Notes under the pieces: model-generated | What the model was told of the DNA's origin: nothing | The model's database searches: none | Seen by the model: the letters and a program-made list of their open reading frames with translations, nothing else | Position numbers and translations under genes: made by a program | In this document: piece after piece, positions 1 to 7,172 of the stretch | Layout: each line of letters opens with the position of its first letter | Position numbering within the stretch: position 1 is the stretch's first letter | Assembly: GCA_002429455.1 (NCBI GenBank) | Contig: DIZU01000196.1 | Location: 1-9,804 of the forward strand | DNA: 9,804 bases | Direction of reading: 5' to 3' | DNA from: Methylotenera sp. UBA6020 | GTDB taxonomy: Bacteria > Pseudomonadota > Gammaproteobacteria > Burkholderiales > Methylophilaceae

Positions 1-33
1 TCGTCGGCAGCGTCAGATGTGTATAAGAGACAG
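1..33 (+). other. Illumina Nextera transposase adapter (assembly artefact)
   Basis: The first 33 bases match the Nextera/Tn5 read-1 adapter as I know it. Bases 1-14 are the read-1 primer tail and bases 15-33 are the 19-base Tn5 mosaic end AGATGTGTATAAGAGACAG. This is library-construction sequence that was left untrimmed and assembled onto the contig end. It should be removed and not read as a natural transposon end. Genomic sequence starts at base 34. Confidence 0.98.
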
Positions 34-95
34 GAATTTCGTTAATAATTTCACCAGTAATTTCATAATGGGTTGCATTTTATGAGTTATCCCAT
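34..95. other. Contig-edge remnant upstream of crcB, no assignable gene
   Basis: These 62 bases separate the adapter from crcB. On the + strand two frames are open from the adapter junction, one to TGA at 83-85 and one to TAA at 66-68, so either could be the tail of an upstream gene. On the - strand an ATG at 66-64 begins an 11-codon open frame that runs into the adapter, without a good ribosome binding site. None is long enough to identify. I see no crcB-type fluoride riboswitch here, although the region is short and cut off by the contig edge. Confidence 0.5.
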
Positions 96-479
96 ATGAA
101 CTTTACTAGTGCTTTAGCTATTGGGTTGGGGGCTGCTTTAGGTGCCTGGGGCAGATGGGGCCTTTGTATGTTACTCAATGCAGTTCTACCTAATTTGCCA
201 TTGGGAACACTCATTGTCAATTTAAGTGGTGGCTTCATGATGGGGATGGTATTGGCAGCAATTGGGCTCGATACTTTAGTGCATCCAAGGTTGTTATTAT
301 TTATTACTACAGGTTTTTTAGGTGGCCTTACCACATTCTCTGCGTTTACAGGTGAAAGTTTGTCTTTATTGCAAAAGCAGGAATACTGGTGGGCGGCAAT
401 TCATGCATCAAGTCATGTATTTGGTGCCTTGTTTATGGCAGCCACGGGTTACGCGATTATTCATTATTTACGTACCTAA
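96..479 (+). CDS. crcB: Fluoride ion channel CrcB/FluC
   Basis: Encodes a 127-residue inner-membrane protein of the CrcB/Fluc family. These are dual-topology homodimeric channels that let toxic fluoride leave the cytoplasm. Four hydrophobic helices are visible (about residues 5-27, 35-57, 66-88 and 97-124). Family hallmarks are present: G-x-W-G-R at 16-20, Asn42 in the NLSGG turn, and GGLTTFSAF at 76-84. That last segment carries the Thr-Thr of the central Na+ site and the two pore phenylalanines, Phe81 and Phe84, which line up within one residue of the characterised Fluc proteins (my recollection). Length is normal for the family. The ATG at 96 has only a weak GAG nine bases upstream, but the protein starts where the family normally starts. 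It is monocistronic here and converges on rne. Confidence 0.95.
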   Translation: MNFTSALAIGLGAALGAWGRWGLCMLLNAVLPNLPLGTLIVNLSGGFMMGMVLAAIGLDTLVHPRLLLFITTGFLGGLTTFSAFTGESLSLLQKQEYWWAAIHASSHVFGALFMAATGYAIIHYLRT

Positions 480-576
480 TGTGCATGTTTGCCCTTCAAA
501 AACTTCCGTGCTTGTTACGATAGTAAAGACTCTTCAAGTCACAATATTAACGCCTTAATCTTGGTATTAGCGCCAT

Positions 577-606
577 AAAAAAGCCCTGATTACTCAGGGC
601 TTTTTT
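577..606. terminator. Bidirectional Rho-independent terminator between crcB and rne
   Basis: A perfect dyad with arms GCCCTGA (583-589) and TCAGGGC (594-600) encloses a four-base loop, TTAC. It is preceded by six A (577-582) and followed by six T (601-606). Read on either strand it gives a GC-rich hairpin followed by a U-tract. It lies about 100 bases past the crcB stop and 33 bases past the rne stop, so it can end both converging transcripts. Confidence 0.95.
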
Positions 607-638
607 ACTACTTACTCTATTTATCTCTGGTACTAAAG

Positions 639-3350
639 CTATTTGTTTTGTGTTTCTACCATCACTAAAGGTTCTGCACCTGTGTCTTCTTTAGCCTTAT
701 TCTGCCAGGAAGCTGCTTTGCGGGGCCCACGTGGCTTTTCAGCTTCCGTAGGCGCCATTACCTTTGGCGCATCGGCTTTGGTTTCTACCAATTGCAACCC
801 AACGGTTGCTAAGTCAATAGGTTTAGCTTCAGCTTTCGGTTTGCGAGGACGTGCTGGACGTTTTTTATCAGCCTTAACGGGTGTATCGCTTGCTTCTACG
901 GGCACATTAGAAGTCTCCTGCACCTCATTATTGACTGCGATCTTGTTGTCAGGGCTGATGTTATTTGCCTTATCACTATTTGAGTTGGCAGCGGCAACCT
1001 TAGGCGCTTTAGATTTTCTGCTGTCAGCCTTAGCTTTAGGTGCTTCGCTTAATGCAACATTAGGCTTAGTCTCAACAATGTTTTCAACGCTTACCGGTGC
1101 CGTAATCGCTACTTGATCGATAGTTTTTGCCTGTATTGCTTCAATCTTGGTCGGGATCACGACCACGGGTTCAGCAATCGCGTTAGTTTGATTAACATTT
1201 ATTTCATCGTTAGGGATGAATGGACGATTAGCATCACGCGCTACGCCCTCATCACGGTCACGGCGACCACGACGATTATTGCGGTTTCGACGACCACCAC
1301 GTTCCGCACGTTGCTCTGCTCCAGCTTCGCTTACTGGAACCTCCGCAGTAGTATTGACTACAGCAGCGTTTACTTGCTGATTATTATTACGCTGTTGTTC
1401 ATTGCGCGGCTGTTCGCTTCTAGATTGTTCATTGCGTGGTTGCTGAGGTTTTTGTTGACGTTGCTCCTGAGGCTTACCATCTGCAGTGCGCAGCTCTTGA
1501 CCTTTCGCTTCGTTATTGCGATTTTGGTTCGCATTTTTATCCGAACGTTCATTTTTATTACGCTCATTACGATTGCGATTGTTGCGATTGCGGTTATTCC
1601 GGTTGCTCTCGCTGCGTGTTTCTTCCGTTTTTTCAGCTTCAGTTTTTACTGGAGATGCGCTAAACCAGCTTTTAATACGCGCCATTAGCGATAGTTTTGA
1701 CGTAGATGCGATTTCGGCTGCAGGCTTTTCAGCGACAATCGGTGCTGGCGCAGCAGGCGTAATGCCTTTTACTGCTGCCACAGGTCTGATTGCTTTTGCC
1801 TCTTCGGCTGCATTTGGAATGTAGGTTGTTTCCGCAGGCATTTCGACCATTTTGTAGCTTGCGCGGCTGGTTTCTTCAGTGACATCATCATGCTTAACAC
1901 GCAAAATGTTGTAGTTAGGTGTTTCAAGATGAATGTTCGGAATCAACACCACTTCTACACCCATGCGTTGTTCAATTTTATGAATATCTGCGCGTTTCTC
2001 ATTGAGTAAGAACGTAGCGACTTCAACAGGTAATTGCACTTGAATAATCGCGCTATTGTCTTTCATCGCATCTTCTTGCGTGATGCGTAGAATGTGTAGG
2101 GCAGTAGACTCAATGCCACGAATATGGCCTGTACCATGACAGCGAGGACATGGGATATGATTGGTTTCACCTAGGCTAGGACGTAAGCGTTGGCGAGATA
2201 ATTCCAGCAAGCCAAAGCGTGAAATCTTGCCTGTTTGTACACGTGCACGGTCTGCGTGTAGCGCGTCACGTAAAGCATTTTCAACTTCACGTTGATTGCG
2301 TTGGCTTTCCATGTCAATAAAGTCAATCACGACCAAGCCGCCTAAATCGCGCAGACGCAATTGGCGCGCAACTTCTTCAGCCGCTTCTAAGTTGGTATTA
2401 AATGCAGTATGTTCAATGTCGCTACCACGGGTGGCACGACCTGAGTTGACATCAACGGATACCAATGCTTCAGTGTGGTCAATGACAATCGCGCCGCCTG
2501 AAGGCAAACGCACTTCGCGTGAAAATGCCGATTCAATTTGATGCTCAATTTGAAAGCGCGTGAACAGTGGAATTTCATCTTGATATAACTTGACACGTGA
2601 CACATTGCCCGGCATCACATGATTCATAAACTGCACGGCTTGCTCATGAATATCTGGCGTATCAATTAAAATTTCACCAATATCTGAGCTAAAGTAATCA
2701 CGAATTGCACGAATGACCAAGCTACCTTCTTGATAGATTAGGTAAGCACCAGCTTGCATTGCAGAAGCACCATCAATGGCAGTCCATAGTTGCGTGAGGT
2801 AGTTTAAATCCCATTGTAACTCTTCAGCATTGCGGCCAATACCAGCGGTCCGGGCGATAATGCTCATGCCTTTTGGCACTTCAAGTTGTGCAATTACATC
2901 GCGTAATTCGTCACGATCTTCGCCTTCAATGCGACGGGATACGCCTCCGCCCCGCGGATTGTTTGGCATCAGGACTAAATAACGACCGGCTAATGAGATA
3001 AACGTTGTAAGTGCAGCACCTTTGTTGCCACGTTCATCTTTATCTACTTGAACAATTAACTCTTGGCCCTCTTTTAAGGCGTCTTGAATGCGTGCACGAC
3101 CATCTGTGCCTTCTTTGTAGTAGCTACGAGCCACTTCTTTGAAAGGTAAAAAGCCGTGTCTATCCATGCCGTAATCGACAAAAGCCGCTTCTAACGAAGG
3201 TTCGATACGGGTAATAACACCTTTGTAAATATTGCTTTTACGCTGTTCTTTGCCAGCGTGTTCAATATCTAAATCGATAAGTTTTTGACCATCTACAATC
3301 GCAACGCGTAATTCTTCAGACTGCGTTGCATTAAATAACATGCGTTTCAT
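639..3350 (-). CDS. rne: Ribonuclease E (endoribonuclease, degradosome scaffold)
   Basis: 903-residue RNase E, the endonuclease that starts bulk mRNA decay and matures rRNA and tRNA. The catalytic half (about 1-510) is canonical: S1 domain around 35-125; 5'-monophosphate sensor Arg167-Thr168; catalytic Asp300 and Asp343 in SVDVNSG and VIDFIDM; and the zinc-link Cys401-P-R-Cys404. Each sits two or three residues before its E. coli counterpart. The C-terminal half looks disordered. It has a probable membrane-anchoring amphipathic helix (about 551-568, [13 protein letters not shown]), an Asn/Arg-rich RNA-binding stretch (582-612), PRNEQ-type repeats (637-655), an Arg-rich patch (681-700), Lys/Arg-Pro motifs near 828-840, and a tail ending in LVMVET. 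The start [10 protein letters not shown] matches the E. coli start and follows AGGAG by six bases. RNase E proteins commonly autoregulate through a long leader, and a structured one is present here. It could only be confused with RNase G, but the long C-terminal half excludes that. Confidence 0.98.
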   Translation of the reverse strand: MKRMLFNATQSEELRVAIVDGQKLIDLDIEHAGKEQRKSNIYKGVITRIEPSLEAAFVDYGMDRHGFLPFKEVARSYYKEGTDGRARIQDALKEGQELIVQVDKDERGNKGAALTTFISLAGRYLVLMPNNPRGGGVSRRIEGEDRDELRDVIAQLEVPKGMSIIARTAGIGRNAEELQWDLNYLTQLWTAIDGASAMQAGAYLIYQEGSLVIRAIRDYFSSDIGEILIDTPDIHEQAVQFMNHVMPGNVSRVKLYQDEIPLFTRFQIEHQIESAFSREVRLPSGGAIVIDHTEALVSVDVNSGRATRGSDIEHTAFNTNLEAAEEVARQLRLRDLGGLVVIDFIDMESQRNQREVENALRDALHADRARVQTGKISRFGLLELSRQRLRPSLGETNHIPCPRCHGTGHIRGIESTALHILRITQEDAMKDNSAIIQVQLPVEVATFLLNEKRADIHKIEQRMGVEVVLIPNIHLETPNYNILRVKHDDVTEETSRASYKMVEMPAETTYIPNAAEEAKAIRPVAAVKGITPAAPAPIVAEKPAAEIASTSKLSLMARIKSWFSASPVKTEAEKTEETRSESNRNNRNRNNRNRNERNKNERSDKNANQNRNNEAKGQELRTADGKPQEQRQQKPQQPRNEQSRSEQPRNEQQRNNNQQVNAAVVNTTAEVPVSEAGAEQRAERGGRRNRNNRRGRRDRDEGVARDANRPFIPNDEINVNQTNAIAEPVVVIPTKIEAIQAKTIDQVAITAPVSVENIVETKPNVALSEAPKAKADSRKSKAPKVAAANSNSDKANNISPDNKIAVNNEVQETSNVPVEASDTPVKADKKRPARPRKPKAEAKPIDLATVGLQLVETKADAPKVMAPTEAEKPRGPRKAASWQNKAKEDTGAEPLVMVETQNK

Positions 3351-3356
3351 TGCTTG

Positions 3357-3361
3357 CTCCT
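3357..3361 (-). promoter_or_regulatory. rne ribosome binding site
   Basis: The - strand reads AGGAG, six bases before the rne ATG. It is the strongest Shine-Dalgarno sequence in the window, where most other starts have weak ones, and it fixes the rne start codon. Confidence 0.85.
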
Positions 3362-3708
3362 GCGCTGTGCAAGGCGGGCAGACTCAATGCTTATGAATAA
3401 GGCATTGAAATTGAAAGCATTTAAGGTGAAAGTGCCAGAAACTCTGGCTGGAATACTAAAGGCGCGGCATTTAAATAAAATCAGCGCACGCAGATGTGCA
3501 ATTTAACGGTGTGTGGCGGATAACCGCATTCTACTTACAGCTTCACCAAGTCAGTCAAATAGACTGGGGCGGTTAAGTCCTGTAATTTAATTGTCTCAGC
3601 TGAAAAGTTCATGATGAAACAAGTTTATTGATCGTTAAAGCAAACTAATTATTAAATTCACGCCAGTTGAGGCATAAATTCGTTAAAATTCTATCTTCAG
3701 TAAATCCT

Positions 3709-3729
3709 AATTTGGCAATACGCCAAATT
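3709..3729. repeat. 8-bp inverted repeat in the rne-rluC intergenic region
   Basis: The arms AATTTGGC (3709-3716) and GCCAAATT (3722-3729) are perfect complements around a five-base loop. No T-tract follows, so it is not an obvious terminator. It would lie inside the rne leader if transcription starts near 3797, where it could fold as a hairpin, or it could be a protein-binding dyad. Confidence 0.6.
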
Positions 3730-3803
3730 TGACTATCACTTTAAGTCGCGCTTTATGTTTATTTGTCTGCGGCGGCTTGAGCGCTAATTTTACTTACCGC
3801 TAC

Positions 3804-3832
3804 TTTATAATATGGCGAGCGGTGTTAACCAA
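3804..3832 (-). promoter_or_regulatory. Candidate sigma-70 promoter for rne
   Basis: On the - strand, TTGGTT (3832-3827) is followed after exactly 17 bases by TATAAA (3809-3804). This resembles the -35 and -10 consensus with optimal spacing. Transcription would begin near 3797, giving a leader of about 450 bases before rne. It is the best-spaced candidate I found on this strand upstream of rne, but AT-rich DNA gives frequent false matches. Confidence 0.4.
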
Positions 3833-3849
3833 GTATTTGTTATCACTTG

Positions 3850-3931
3850 ATTTTCACTCAAAAAACTCTGTGTATAAAAATACAGCATGGCTATAATTTT
3901 TATACACGCAGTAAAATTTTTGAGTGAAAAT
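3850..3931. repeat. Large nested inverted repeat (82-bp hairpin-forming dyad)
   Basis: The outer arms are 15 bp and perfect: ATTTTCACTCAAAAA (3850-3864) and its complement (3917-3931). The inner arms are 12 bp and perfect: GTGTATAAAAAT (3870-3881) and its complement (3896-3907). Between them are three further pairs (3865-3867 with 3910-3912), one mismatch, one G-T pair and an AAAA bulge at 3913-3916. The 14-base apex contains a short AGC/GCT dyad. Nearly the whole element can fold as one long stem. It sits between the presumed rne promoter and rluC. No flanking target-site duplication or U-tract is visible, so it is neither an evident MITE nor a standard terminator. Confidence 0.85.
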
Positions 3932-3938
3932 ACATCTT

Positions 3939-3961
3939 AATTAACAATTAAATTGTTAATT
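3939..3961. repeat. 11-bp AT-rich inverted repeat upstream of rluC
   Basis: The arms AATTAACAATT (3939-3949) and AATTGTTAATT (3951-3961) are perfect complements around a single base. This is a near-continuous 23-bp palindrome, eight bases downstream of the larger dyad. With almost no loop it would be a poor RNA hairpin but is a plausible site for a dimeric DNA-binding protein. It lies about 50-85 bases before the possible rluC starts. Confidence 0.6.
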
Positions 3962-4046
3962 TAATCAAGAACTACCGTAGTATATGCTACATCAAATATT
4001 TAAGCAAAGAATGAACAATTCAACAACACAAGATCAAAACAATAGG

Positions 4047-5033
4047 ATGTCAAAAGTCAGTGAATTAGCTGCGGCGTTTTTGACTGTAGATGAAGCAAGC
4101 GAAGGGCAACGTGTAGATAACTTTCTCACGAAAACCTTAAAAGGGGTGCCCAAGAGCCACGTATATCGCATATTGCGTAGTGGTGAAGTGCGTGTCAATA
4201 AAAAGCGTATAGATGCAGACTTTCGTTTGAGCTTAGGTGATGTCGTTAGAATTCCACCTACTCGGTCTACAGTAATTGACAAGCCAGAACAAAACGCGCC
4301 TTTAACTTCAAAATTTGAGCAGGCGATTATTTATGAAGATGACGCCATGCTGGTAATCGATAAGCCAGCCGGTTTTGCGGTACATGGCGGTAGTGGTGTT
4401 AGTCGTGGGGTTATAGAGCAGCTGCGATTGGAGCGGCCCAAGGCTAAGTTTTTAGAGTTGGTACATCGGCTTGATCGTGAAACTTCCGGCGTACTTATGT
4501 TGGCTAAAAAGCGTAGCGCGTTGGTTGCGCTACATGAAGCGATTCGTAATAATCAAACAGACAAACGCTATGTCATATTAGTACACGGTGAGTGGCTAGA
4601 GCAAAAAAAACGCGTGGTGCTTGATTTGCAAAAATACCTTTTGCCTAACGGTGAGCGTCGTGTAAATGTGGTGACGGACGCCTCTAAGGATAAATACAAC
4701 GAGCGCCAAACGTCGGAAACCATGTTTCGATTGATGAAAAACTATCATCATCCTGTGCTCGGTAAATTCAGTATGCTTGAGGCGCAACTCGTGACTGGAC
4801 GTACGCACCAATTGCGTGTTCAATTAGCGCACTTGGGCTTTGCCATTGTGGGTGATGATAAATATGGGGACTTTGCCGTTAATAAAGCTTTGATAAAACA
4901 TGGCTTAAAACGCATGTTTTTACATTCATCGACAACTAAAATTCACCATCCATTGACGAATGATAAACTCGTGTTAATAGCACCTATGCCAGCAGAGTTA
5001 AGTAAATTTATACAAAAGCTAGAAGCACAATAG
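4047..5033 (+). CDS. rluC: 23S rRNA pseudouridine synthase RluC
   Basis: Pseudouridine synthase of the RluA family. RluC converts uridines 955, 2504 and 2580 of E. coli 23S rRNA to pseudouridine. From the chosen start the protein has 328 residues (E. coli 319). An S4 RNA-binding domain comes first (GQRVDNFL, then VPKSHVYRILRSGEVRVNKKR), followed by the catalytic domain with HRLDRETSG, whose Asp143 is the nucleophile (Asp144 in E. coli), and the late GRTHQLRVQLAHLG and GDDKYGD motifs. The frame is open further upstream, with ATGs at 3984 (349 residues) and 4011 (340 residues). I chose 4047 because length and catalytic-residue numbering then match the family, although its AGG abuts the ATG and 4011 has the better-placed purine run. 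Divergence from rne is a classic arrangement. It is the first gene of the run to sppA. Confidence 0.95.
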   Translation: MSKVSELAAAFLTVDEASEGQRVDNFLTKTLKGVPKSHVYRILRSGEVRVNKKRIDADFRLSLGDVVRIPPTRSTVIDKPEQNAPLTSKFEQAIIYEDDAMLVIDKPAGFAVHGGSGVSRGVIEQLRLERPKAKFLELVHRLDRETSGVLMLAKKRSALVALHEAIRNNQTDKRYVILVHGEWLEQKKRVVLDLQKYLLPNGERRVNVVTDASKDKYNERQTSETMFRLMKNYHHPVLGKFSMLEAQLVTGRTHQLRVQLAHLGFAIVGDDKYGDFAVNKALIKHGLKRMFLHSSTTKIHHPLTNDKLVLIAPMPAELSKFIQKLEAQ

Positions 5034-5056
5034 AATAAGTGAAAGAATAAACAACA

Positions 5057-5713
5057 ATGCCCAAGCAGTTTGATTTAATCGTATGGGATTGGGATGGCAC
5101 TTTAGCCGATTCGACCCGCATGATTACCAACGCAATTCTCAAGGCAGCCGAACAAGTGGGTTTGCCAGAGTTAACGCCACAGGCGGCCAGCAACATTATT
5201 GGGCTTGGCCTACGAGAATCAATTGAAGCTTTATATGGCAATATTCCTGCTAACCACGCGCAAGCGCTAGCCACCCAATACACCGCTAATTATTATGCGG
5301 GTGAAAGTGAAATCCCATTGTTTGCAGGCGCTGCTGATACGATTATGGCGTTACATAAACGTGGCTTTAAGTTGGCTGTAGCTACCGGCAAGGGTCGGCG
5401 TGGACTGAATTTAGCATTAGAACATTGTGGTTTGGCTAAACATTTTCATGCCACGCGTACCGTGGATGAGTGTTTTTCAAAACCACATCCACAAATGCTG
5501 GATGAGCTGATGGACCATTTGGTCGTATTGCCAGAGCGCACACTGATGATTGGTGACACGAGTTATGATTTACATATGGCGCAAAATGCGGGTGTCAGTG
5601 CTGTGGGCGTGACGTATGGCGCGCAATCGTCTGATCAATGGCAGCATCTCAATCCGATTCAGCAATTTAATAATTTTTCCAGTCTATCGCAGTGGCTCAT
5701 TGAAAATGCCTAA
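5057..5713 (+). CDS. HAD-family hydrolase, phosphoglycolate phosphatase-like
   Basis: 218-residue cytoplasmic hydrolase of the haloacid dehalogenase superfamily with every catalytic motif intact. Motif I is DWDGTLADS with nucleophile Asp11 and acid/base Asp13; motif II is Thr110 in VATGKGRRG; motif III is Lys142 in FSKPHP; motif IV is IGDTSYD with Mg2+-binding Asp167 and Asp171. An alpha-helical cap (about 18-85) makes it a subfamily IA member like phosphoglycolate phosphatase (Gph), which removes 2-phosphoglycolate. The exact substrate cannot be read from sequence, so no symbol is given. It starts 23 bases after the rluC stop with only a weak purine-rich upstream sequence, so it is probably co-transcribed with rluC. 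A HAD gene in this position next to rluC is, from memory, common in Betaproteobacteria. Confidence 0.92.
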   Translation: MPKQFDLIVWDWDGTLADSTRMITNAILKAAEQVGLPELTPQAASNIIGLGLRESIEALYGNIPANHAQALATQYTANYYAGESEIPLFAGAADTIMALHKRGFKLAVATGKGRRGLNLALEHCGLAKHFHATRTVDECFSKPHPQMLDELMDHLVVLPERTLMIGDTSYDLHMAQNAGVSAVGVTYGAQSSDQWQHLNPIQQFNNFSSLSQWLIENA

Positions 5714-5746
5714 TGCTTAATTTAGTATATACATAAAACTCAGCAT

Positions 5747-6112
5747 ATGAACCCGGATATAGATACGATAGTTTTTCAAAGTGAAGACCTGCAAGACCAG
5801 TCTAAGGGTTTGCGGTTTGCGTTGCCCGCTTTAGGTGAATTTGTGACTGGTTTTGTCGTGCGGTTTCATGGCAAACCTTATGCTTATATTAACCAATGTG
5901 CGCATGTGTCTGTAGAATTAGATTGGAATGAGGGCGAATTCTTTACATCACAAAAAGATTATTTAGTGTGTGCTACGCATGGAGCACATTATCAGCCAGA
6001 CACTGGGGTTTGTGTGATGGGACCATGTAAAGGTAAAAGCCTAAAACCGATAGAGGCGACTGAACAAAATGAGAAAATTGTAATCAACGTAGCGTCTATA
6101 AACAAAAAATAA
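5747..6112 (+). CDS. Small stand-alone Rieske [2Fe-2S] protein
   Basis: 121-residue soluble protein consisting almost entirely of one Rieske domain, which holds a [2Fe-2S] cluster through two Cys and two His. Ligands are Cys51-A-His53 and Cys75-A-T-His78, followed by the usual glycine-rich loop (DTGVCVMGPCKGKSL, 85-99) with Cys89 and Cys94. There is no signal peptide, membrane anchor or oxygenase catalytic domain, so it resembles a ferredoxin-like carrier rather than a cytochrome bc1 subunit or an oxygenase alpha subunit. The 21 residues between the two ligand pairs exceed the 15-17 I remember for many Rieske proteins. It lies 33 bases after the HAD gene and 30 before sppA, in the same orientation. 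The redox partner is unknown. The start has no clear Shine-Dalgarno. Confidence 0.9.
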   Translation: MNPDIDTIVFQSEDLQDQSKGLRFALPALGEFVTGFVVRFHGKPYAYINQCAHVSVELDWNEGEFFTSQKDYLVCATHGAHYQPDTGVCVMGPCKGKSLKPIEATEQNEKIVINVASINKK

Positions 6113-6142
6113 TTCCAGAAATAACTCTTAGAAAGCCAAGCC

Positions 6143-7141
6143 ATGTCAGAAGATAGCCAACAAAATCCCGCAGCTTCAAATGCGCAACCGCAAGATACAA
6201 AATGGCAGCGCGATGCCATAGAAAAACTTGCTACCTCAGCGCTGGCTGAACAAAAGATATCACGTCGCTGGAGCACTTTTTTTAAGGCACTGATATTTAT
6301 ATATTTATTCATTGTGTTGTTTTATGCGCTGGGTTTGTTCGGAGGAGGCAAAAAGAGTTTTGAATCGCATACGGCCCTCATTGATATTACGGGGGTGATT
6401 GAGGCCGGCGGCGAGGTGAATGCTGACTCAGTAATGAGTAGCCTACATGACGCATACGATAGCAAAGGTACTAAAGGCATTATTCTGCGAATTAACAGCC
6501 CTGGCGGCAGCCCAGTGCAGGCCGGTATTATCAATGACGAAATAAAACGCCAAAAGAAACTACACCCAACGATTCCAGTGTATGCGGTAGTCGAGGATAT
6601 TTGTGCCTCAGGCGGATATTACATTGCTGTTGCAGCCGACAAAATTTATGTCGATAAAGCAAGTATTGTCGGGTCGATTGGCGTGCTAATGGATGGCTAT
6701 GGCTTTACTGAAGTAATGAAAAAAGTGGGTGTAGAGCGTCGACTGATGACCGCTGGTGAAAACAAAGCGATGTTAGACCCATTTTCGCCTATTAATCCTA
6801 AACATCAAGCGCTAGCACAAGCCATGTTGAATGAAATTCATGAACAATTCAAAACTGTGGTGAGGCAGGGTAGGGGTGCGCGCTTAAAAGAAACACCAGA
6901 AACCTTTAGCGGTTTATTCTGGAGCGGTGAGCAAGGTATCAAACTTGGGCTAGTAGATGCATTAGGAAGTGCTGATTACGTTGCACGAGAAGTGATAAAG
7001 CAAGAGGATATTGTAGACTTTACCAATAAAGATGATTTTGCCAGTCGCATAGCAAAACGTATTGGTGCGAGTGCGAGTGCTGCCGTGGGCGATATTTTAG
7101 TCAAGCAAATGATTAGCGCAGGTGAGGTAAAGCTACGCTAA
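6143..7141 (+). CDS. sppA: Signal peptide peptidase SppA, S49 family
   Basis: 332-residue S49 serine protease, the short form comparable with Bacillus SppA rather than the roughly 618-residue double-domain E. coli enzyme. SppA proteins cut signal peptides left in the membrane after secretion. One membrane helix (about 46-66) follows a cytoplasmic N-terminus, placing the protease domain outside the inner membrane. RINSPGGSP (116-124) and CASGGYYIA (154-162) carry the oxyanion region and nucleophile Ser156. The general base is Lys208 in GENKAMLDPF. The Ser-Lys separation of 52 residues equals that of B. subtilis SppA (Ser147/Lys199). The ATG follows a GAAAG-type sequence. It is the last gene of the + strand run and converges on ppk2, 31 bases away, with no clear terminator between them. 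Confidence 0.95.
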   Translation: MSEDSQQNPAASNAQPQDTKWQRDAIEKLATSALAEQKISRRWSTFFKALIFIYLFIVLFYALGLFGGGKKSFESHTALIDITGVIEAGGEVNADSVMSSLHDAYDSKGTKGIILRINSPGGSPVQAGIINDEIKRQKKLHPTIPVYAVVEDICASGGYYIAVAADKIYVDKASIVGSIGVLMDGYGFTEVMKKVGVERRLMTAGENKAMLDPFSPINPKHQALAQAMLNEIHEQFKTVVRQGRGARLKETPETFSGLFWSGEQGIKLGLVDALGSADYVAREVIKQEDIVDFTNKDDFASRIAKRIGASASAAVGDILVKQMISAGEVKLR

Positions 7142-7172
7142 TCAATAAATTGTCGTTAATTGGACTTGTTCG

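Larger units (their letters stand above)
3351..3797 (-). promoter_or_regulatory. Probable structured 5' leader of rne mRNA
   Basis: About 450 bases without a convincing gene precede rne. If the candidate promoter at 3804-3832 is right, this is a leader of similar scale to the 361-nucleotide E. coli rne leader, through which RNase E limits its own synthesis. Small hairpins visible are: CAATGC/GCATTG extended by TTA/TAA with one bulge at 3385-3407, about 24 bases from the Shine-Dalgarno; GCCAGA/TCTGGC with a three-base loop at 3434-3448; GCAC/GTGC at 3486-3499; and GCGG/CCGC with a four-base loop at 3516-3527. A 25-codon open frame lies at 3612-3535 on the same strand without a ribosome binding site. 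No sequence identity with the enterobacterial rne5 element is claimed. The autoregulatory role is inference from position. Confidence 0.45.

Noticed and set aside
34..95. Fluoride riboswitch upstream of crcB
   Set aside because: The short upstream sequence is AT-rich and shows none of the conserved core of the crcB-motif RNA as I know it, and too little sequence remains before the contig edge.
543..574. Imperfect direct repeat TATTAACGCC / TATTAGCGCC before the crcB-rne terminator
   Set aside because: Only two short copies with one mismatch, no array and no functional context.
1386..1442. DNA repeats in rne encoding PRNEQ-like units as a genomic repeat element
   Set aside because: The repetition is in frame and explained by the low-complexity RNA-binding region of RNase E.
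643..1688. Long + strand open frames (157 and 191 codons) opposite rne
   Set aside because: They lie antisense to the low-complexity C-terminal half of RNase E. Their Ser/Ala/Leu/Arg-rich translations are what antisense reading of Ala/Lys/Asn/Arg codons gives, and they show no domain or ribosome binding site.
3777..3811. + strand promoter TTGAGC ... TATAAT for rluC
   Set aside because: The TATAAT is perfect but the spacing to TTGAGC is 23 bases, too long, and it lies well over 150 bases from rluC beyond the large inverted repeat.
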